Shown here: piece by piece, positions 26,789 through 30,406 of the stretch
How the letters are laid out: every line of letters begins with the position of its first letter
How positions within the stretch are numbered: position 1 is the stretch's first letter
NCBI GenBank assembly: GCA_029298735.1
Contig: JANSLP010000371.1
Coordinates: 1 to 30,406, forward strand
Reading direction: 5' to 3'
DNA from: Ophiostoma sp. CBS 140.51
Taxonomy: Eukaryota; Ascomycota; Sordariomycetes; Ophiostomatales; Ophiostomataceae
Length of the DNA stretch: 30,406 bases
The notes under the pieces: model-generated
The model's database searches: none
Seen by the model: only the letters and a program-made list of their open reading frames with translations
What the model was told of the DNA's origin: nothing
Position numbers and translations under genes: made by a program

Positions 26789-29700
26789 TTATTGTGCATG
26801 TTCATTCTCATCGTCATAGGCTTCTTCCAGTTCGGCCCATCCTTTTGAGCCGAACCGTCCCTTCTTTGGCTGCTTTGGCTGCTTCAGTTTCGGCATGGTG
26901 ACCTTGACGTCGACCGCTTTCTGCATGCCGCCGCTGAGAAAAACGTCTCCCTTTTCCTCGGCCGTTGGCAGCAGCCGCACCGTGTTGCCGCCATGGCCCC
27001 AGACCCAGGCAGGGCCCCGTCCATCAATCAAAATGTCCTTGAGAAAGTGCTCCCGCTCTCTGTTTGACTTTTTGATCCATATGTCGATCACCTTTTTAAG
27101 ACGCTCGGCCTCGAAGGGCTCCTTGTCGTCCTCGCTGCGCTCGCCGTCTTCTTTATTGTCCTCGCTTCGTTCGTTGTCCTTCCTGTCCTTGCTTCGCTCG
27201 CCCTCGCCCTCGTCCTCGTCCTCCTCCGGCAGGTCGTCCAGATCAAAGTTGTAGTTGGCATCCTGCAACACCGTCGCCTTCTTGTTCTTCACAATCGACA
27301 CGCCCACATTCTCCAGGTAGGCCGAGCTGCCGTCCATAACCTTGAGGGGGGCCACACCAACAGGCACGCGGATGTGGCAGTTCCACATGGCGGCGCCGCC
27401 CTTCGGTTTGTCGATATCGACTCCCACGTTCCACTCGATCAGGTGGAGTGCTCGACGGCTCTCTTCCAGGGCGACGGCCATGTCGGAAATCTCGACAACC
27501 CCATGATCACCGGGGCGGCCGACCTGCACGACAGGCACGAGTGTTTGGGACTCCACATGGAGGCGGGTTGTGTTGTACTCAGTCTCGACGGCAGTGTAGT
27601 TTGTATTCCAAGAGAACCGAGAACCGCGTCCCTCCATGGTGGCCCACGCCTGGCCGACGATGCGGCTGTTGACGGGGATGTGGACGGTATTGGTAACGAC
27701 GTACACACCGTAGGGGAAGAACAAGACCTTTCCAGAAGCGGCTGCGCTTTCAAGTGCTTCGTTGAGAGACGCGGTATCGTCCGACTTGCCGTCGCCGGCA
27801 GCGCCAAAGTCGCGGACACTGACAAACTCGTAGTGGCCGGCGGTGTAGGACGGCAGACGGCGCGTGACCCAGGGGAGCATGTTGCGCTCGTGCTCTTCTT
27901 TGTGGTCATCCGCTTCCTCCTCATCACCCAGCTTGCCCTGCCACCAGTCCCACCAGTCGGAGAACCAGCTGCGGTTACTGTTGTCCTCGCTGCCGCTCGC
28001 CTTCGATCCTGGTGTGAGCACCGTCAGGCTGACCGGCCGGTCCTCGATGATTTCCGTCTCTTTAAACACCTTGTCCACCACCTCGTGCTTGCTCACACTC
28101 AGTTTCCATGCAGGCACAGACAGCGTGCCGCCCGGCTTTCCTCTTAGAAGCACTGTGGTGGCATGCGGTTTGTACTCGACATGATCGGCGTCCACGTTGG
28201 AGTTGGGGTAGCCGACCTGGGAGATGGCGACGGCGACATTGACAAAGACGCTGTCTGACAGCACGAGCGATCCTCTGAGGATGTAGCTGGCAGCAATGGC
28301 GTCAATGGCCACGCCGACGGCCACGTCGGGCTTTGCGACGTGGTCATCACGCATGCCGCGAGCGTGTGTGCCGGGAGCGGACACCACCGTCAACCCATGA
28401 AGATGGTCCAACCCCACACGACTCCGTCCCGGAACGACGACGGCCGTCTGTGCATCCGCGACAATCATGTTGCTGACAGTAAAGTGCTCGACGTTAATGT
28501 GGGCACCGACCCTACCACCCTGCAGGTAAATGTCAGACAGGAAACAGCCCCGGCCATTCTGAAAATACAGGCCAATCTGGGTGTTGGTCTGGGCTGCGGC
28601 GGCATCCGAGTTGTTGCGCATGTAAATGTCGATATTCCGCAGATCGGACGACTGCGCCGCCTCCCAATAGATGCCTATTACGGAATTGTCGACGGGCGCA
28701 TTGGTGAGGTCAATGACAATGTTGCGGACGGACCGCATGGCGTGCCCCAAGGGCACATGGGCGTCGTCGACCGTCGTGCGGATGGCTGCGTACCCGACAA
28801 AGGCTGATGACACCAGGATCGTGGGCGGGTCGAGCGGGTCGCCGACCAACTGAGTGTTGTAGAGGATGTCGATGGGGCTGCTAATCAGATACGTGCCCGG
28901 TGGGATGTACACAACAGCCGGCGTCTGCTCTGTCGTGCGGCACGTCTCGTCCATGTCCAGCGACGCGCACCGGTAGTTGGCCTGGATGGCCATGTTGATG
29001 CCGTCCGTGGCATCGTGGATGCCGTCACCGGGTGCGTTGTAGTCCCGTAAGGACCGCCAGATGTGGTACAGTGGCGGCCCCGCCGTAGGGGGCTGCATAC
29101 CGTGGTCCGCCTTGATCACCTCGTCGTTGACCATCCAGTACGGCAGGTCAGGGAATGGGGTGGTGTCGGATAGTTCCGTCCGGTTCCAGAACTGCTGCTT
29201 CAAAGCTTTGGAGCGGTTCCGGTATTGCGCCTCATCGGCCGGCGTATGGTCGAGATTCGAAGCCAGCAGCTTGGCCCACCGCCGGTGCTTATAGTTGATG
29301 TCGTAATTGTACTGGTCGTCTTTGACACCGGGCACCTGGAATTTGGCATTCTTGAGTCGCCGCCGGTTCTGGACGGCACACTTTTGGATGACAACGCGGA
29401 TCTCGTCGAGCGTATCGTAAAACTGTTGGAGAGCACTCTTGTACTTGGCCATGAGTTCCGGGTCCTTTGTGAACTTGCGCGGGTCCGTGTCGGCCAGATC
29501 CAAAATGTAGTTGTCGTAGTAGTGGTGGTCCGTCGAGAGGCCGTCAGCCGAATGGGAACCTGGGTGGATGGGACGCGGCGGCGGCGGCAGCGACTGTGGT
29601 TCGGGCATCGGTGGCCACTGCGGCGCTGGTGCCACGGGCTGTTTCGGCGGCCATGGGGGTGGTGAAGGTGGTGCGTTTGTCTCGGGTGTTGGAGCTGGAG

Positions 29701-29863
29701 GAGCCTCGACGGGAGCGTCGACAGCCTCCTCTTCAACAGGACCGGCTGGCCTGTTGAAGTGTGAGATGACTTTCAACGGAGCATCACGGTAAAACGGCTG
29801 GAGCGAGAAAAAGACGAAGGCAAACAGCAACGCTGCCACCACGCGGCTCACCCGGCGGGACAT
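26789..29863 (-). CDS. membrane-anchored GH55-type exo-beta-1,3-glucanase
   Basis: A 1024-residue protein from the first ATG (20 codons upstream open only from a TTG). A basic start (MSRRVSR) and a hydrophobic helix (about 8-24) form a signal anchor, so type II topology is likely. Then a Pro-rich stem (about 50-105), a helical section, and two pectate-lyase-like beta-helix halves typical of GH55: first from about 269 (DYNAPGDGIHDATDGINMAI, YIPPGTYLISSPI), second from about 678 (RDFGAAGDGKSDD, FFPYGVYVVTNTV, GRPGDHGVVEISDM, LIEWN). A charged insert of Glu/Asp/Lys/Arg-Ser repeats lies at about 880-915. GH55 enzymes cleave beta-1,3-glucan from the non-reducing end. The family usually is secreted, so the anchor suggests wall-remodelling near the membrane. 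Catalytic Glu not verified. Confidence 0.88.
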   Translation of the reverse strand: MSRRVSRVVAALLFAFVFFSLQPFYRDAPLKVISHFNRPAGPVEEEAVDAPVEAPPAPTPETNAPPSPPPWPPKQPVAPAPQWPPMPEPQSLPPPPRPIHPGSHSADGLSTDHHYYDNYILDLADTDPRKFTKDPELMAKYKSALQQFYDTLDEIRVVIQKCAVQNRRRLKNAKFQVPGVKDDQYNYDINYKHRRWAKLLASNLDHTPADEAQYRNRSKALKQQFWNRTELSDTTPFPDLPYWMVNDEVIKADHGMQPPTAGPPLYHIWRSLRDYNAPGDGIHDATDGINMAIQANYRCASLDMDETCRTTEQTPAVVYIPPGTYLISSPIDILYNTQLVGDPLDPPTILVSSAFVGYAAIRTTVDDAHVPLGHAMRSVRNIVIDLTNAPVDNSVIGIYWEAAQSSDLRNIDIYMRNNSDAAAAQTNTQIGLYFQNGRGCFLSDIYLQGGRVGAHINVEHFTVSNMIVADAQTAVVVPGRSRVGLDHLHGLTVVSAPGTHARGMRDDHVAKPDVAVGVAIDAIAASYILRGSLVLSDSVFVNVAVAISQVGYPNSNVDADHVEYKPHATTVLLRGKPGGTLSVPAWKLSVSKHEVVDKVFKETEIIEDRPVSLTVLTPGSKASGSEDNSNRSWFSDWWDWWQGKLGDEEEADDHKEEHERNMLPWVTRRLPSYTAGHYEFVSVRDFGAAGDGKSDDTASLNEALESAAASGKVLFFPYGVYVVTNTVHIPVNSRIVGQAWATMEGRGSRFSWNTNYTAVETEYNTTRLHVESQTLVPVVQVGRPGDHGVVEISDMAVALEESRRALHLIEWNVGVDIDKPKGGAAMWNCHIRVPVGVAPLKVMDGSSAYLENVGVSIVKNKKATVLQDANYNFDLDDLPEEDEDEGEGERSKDRKDNERSEDNKEDGERSEDDKEPFEAERLKKVIDIWIKKSNREREHFLKDILIDGRGPAWVWGHGGNTVRLLPTAEEKGDVFLSGGMQKAVDVKVTMPKLKQPKQPKKGRFGSKGWAELEEAYDDENEHAQ

Positions 29864-30351
29864 GGCGGCGTGGATGAAAAGAGTGACAAAAAAAGCAAAG
29901 AGTGACTGAAGAGAAAAAGACAATCAAAGATCGACAACGGGAGCGGTAGCGTGCATTTTTAAAGTGTCAGACTGCCCAGTGTGGGGAGACCCTGATCTAC
30001 GATGTTCCGTCTCTTCCCTTTCTTTTGCTCCTCTTGTCTTGGCATCGCCGAGTTTGTCACTTCATCTCGCTACTGCACTCTCTCTGGCTTCCTCTGGCTT
30101 CCTCTTTCTGTTCAGCATTGTGAGGAAGAGGGCCGAAAAGCAGAGAAAAGTTAGTAAAAAAAACAAGGGCAGCCTCCCCAGACAATCCCACAGTCTTGGC
30201 ACGACCCGTAAAATAAGAAATTTAAGATTACGCAACGCGGGCGTGCACCACACCTTCAAGTGAAAACCAGCGTCTACAGCGACAACTTCCCTCTCCCACG
30301 ACCCCGACTACTCGTGCCACGCCCCACTTTTTATGGTCACTCGAAAAACTC

Positions 30352-30369
30352 GCACCAACAAGTTGGTGC
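30352..30369. other. 8-bp perfect inverted repeat, 2-nt loop
   Basis: GCACCAAC (30352-30359) and GTTGGTGC (30362-30369) pair around AA. Directly followed by a tandem repeat at the window edge. Confidence 0.5.
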
Positions 30370-30370
30370 T

Positions 30371-30402
30371 GGACACCATTTGGGCCGGACACCGTTTGGG
30401 CC
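30371..30402. repeat. 16-bp tandem repeat at the window end
   Basis: GGACACCATTTGGGCC (30371-30386) and GGACACCGTTTGGGCC (30387-30402) differ at one base. They may start a longer tandem array or the end of a mobile element lying beyond the window. Confidence 0.6.
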
Positions 30403-30406
30403 ACCG

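Larger units (their letters stand above)
29864..30406. other. upstream region of the GH55 gene
   Basis: No recognisable coding sequence. A TTTAAAAA sequence on the minus strand at about 29956-29963 lies 95 bp before the start and is a weak TATA candidate, followed by a CT-rich leader. The last 55 bp hold the repeats listed next. The window ends inside this region. Confidence 0.45.

Overview
The window reads as nuclear DNA of a filamentous ascomycete (Pezizomycotina, plausibly a Sordariomycete; I cannot place it further). The grounds are compact genes with few, short introns (53-61 bp, GT...AG, CTAAC/CTGAC-like branch sites), fungal-specific families (BIM1-like surface protein, AA12-like oxidoreductase, GH55 glucanase, PTS1 crotonase), and a retrotransposon carrying the signature of repeat-induced point mutation (RIP): CpA/TpG almost absent, TpA in great excess, and stop codons where conserved Trp and Gln stood.

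Layout. 1-3112: 3' part of a heavily RIP-mutated Ty3/gypsy chromovirus on the + strand (end of RT, RNase H, integrase and chromodomain all in one frame, an antisense coiled-coil ORF remnant, polypurine tract, 3' LTR); its 5' part lies outside the window. 3113-5879: gene-poor spacer with a very GC-rich island and an intronless tRNA-Arg(ACG). 5880-11654: cell-surface block: a BIM1/X325-like membrane protein (+), a single-pass wall-type protein (-), and a GPI-anchored AA12-like oxidoreductase (+), with a 2 kb spacer before the last. 11759-12610: peroxisomal enoyl-CoA hydratase/isomerase ending in SKL (-). 13387-16360: RBM25-like splicing factor with a 22-nt first exon (-), divergent from 16990-17709, mitochondrial ribosomal protein bS21m (+), which has an intron ending exactly at its ATG.

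17813-25074 and on: genome-maintenance and cell-cycle stretch: augmin subunit HAUS6 (-), a Cdc25/rhodanese phosphatase-like protein in two exons (-), MRE11 with a 16-nt first exon (-), and APC10/DOC1 (+) sharing a 328-bp divergent promoter with MRE11. 26789-29863: a membrane-anchored GH55-type exo-beta-1,3-glucanase (-). The window ends in a hairpin and a tandem repeat that run off the edge.

Four gene models differ from the longest open frame: the BIM1-like, HAUS6, APC10 and GH55 frames open at a TTG, so I used the first in-frame ATG. Three genes (RBM25-like, rhodanese, MRE11) need introns to make their starts or active sites, and I derived these splice sites by eye. I see no convincing new multi-gene system. 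The most interesting signals are the X325-like protein that seems to have lost its copper-binding histidines, the antisense ORF in the RIP-mutated element, the TATGTA tandem array after the MRE11 stop, the overlapping uORF before bS21m, and the splice-acceptor choice in MRE11.
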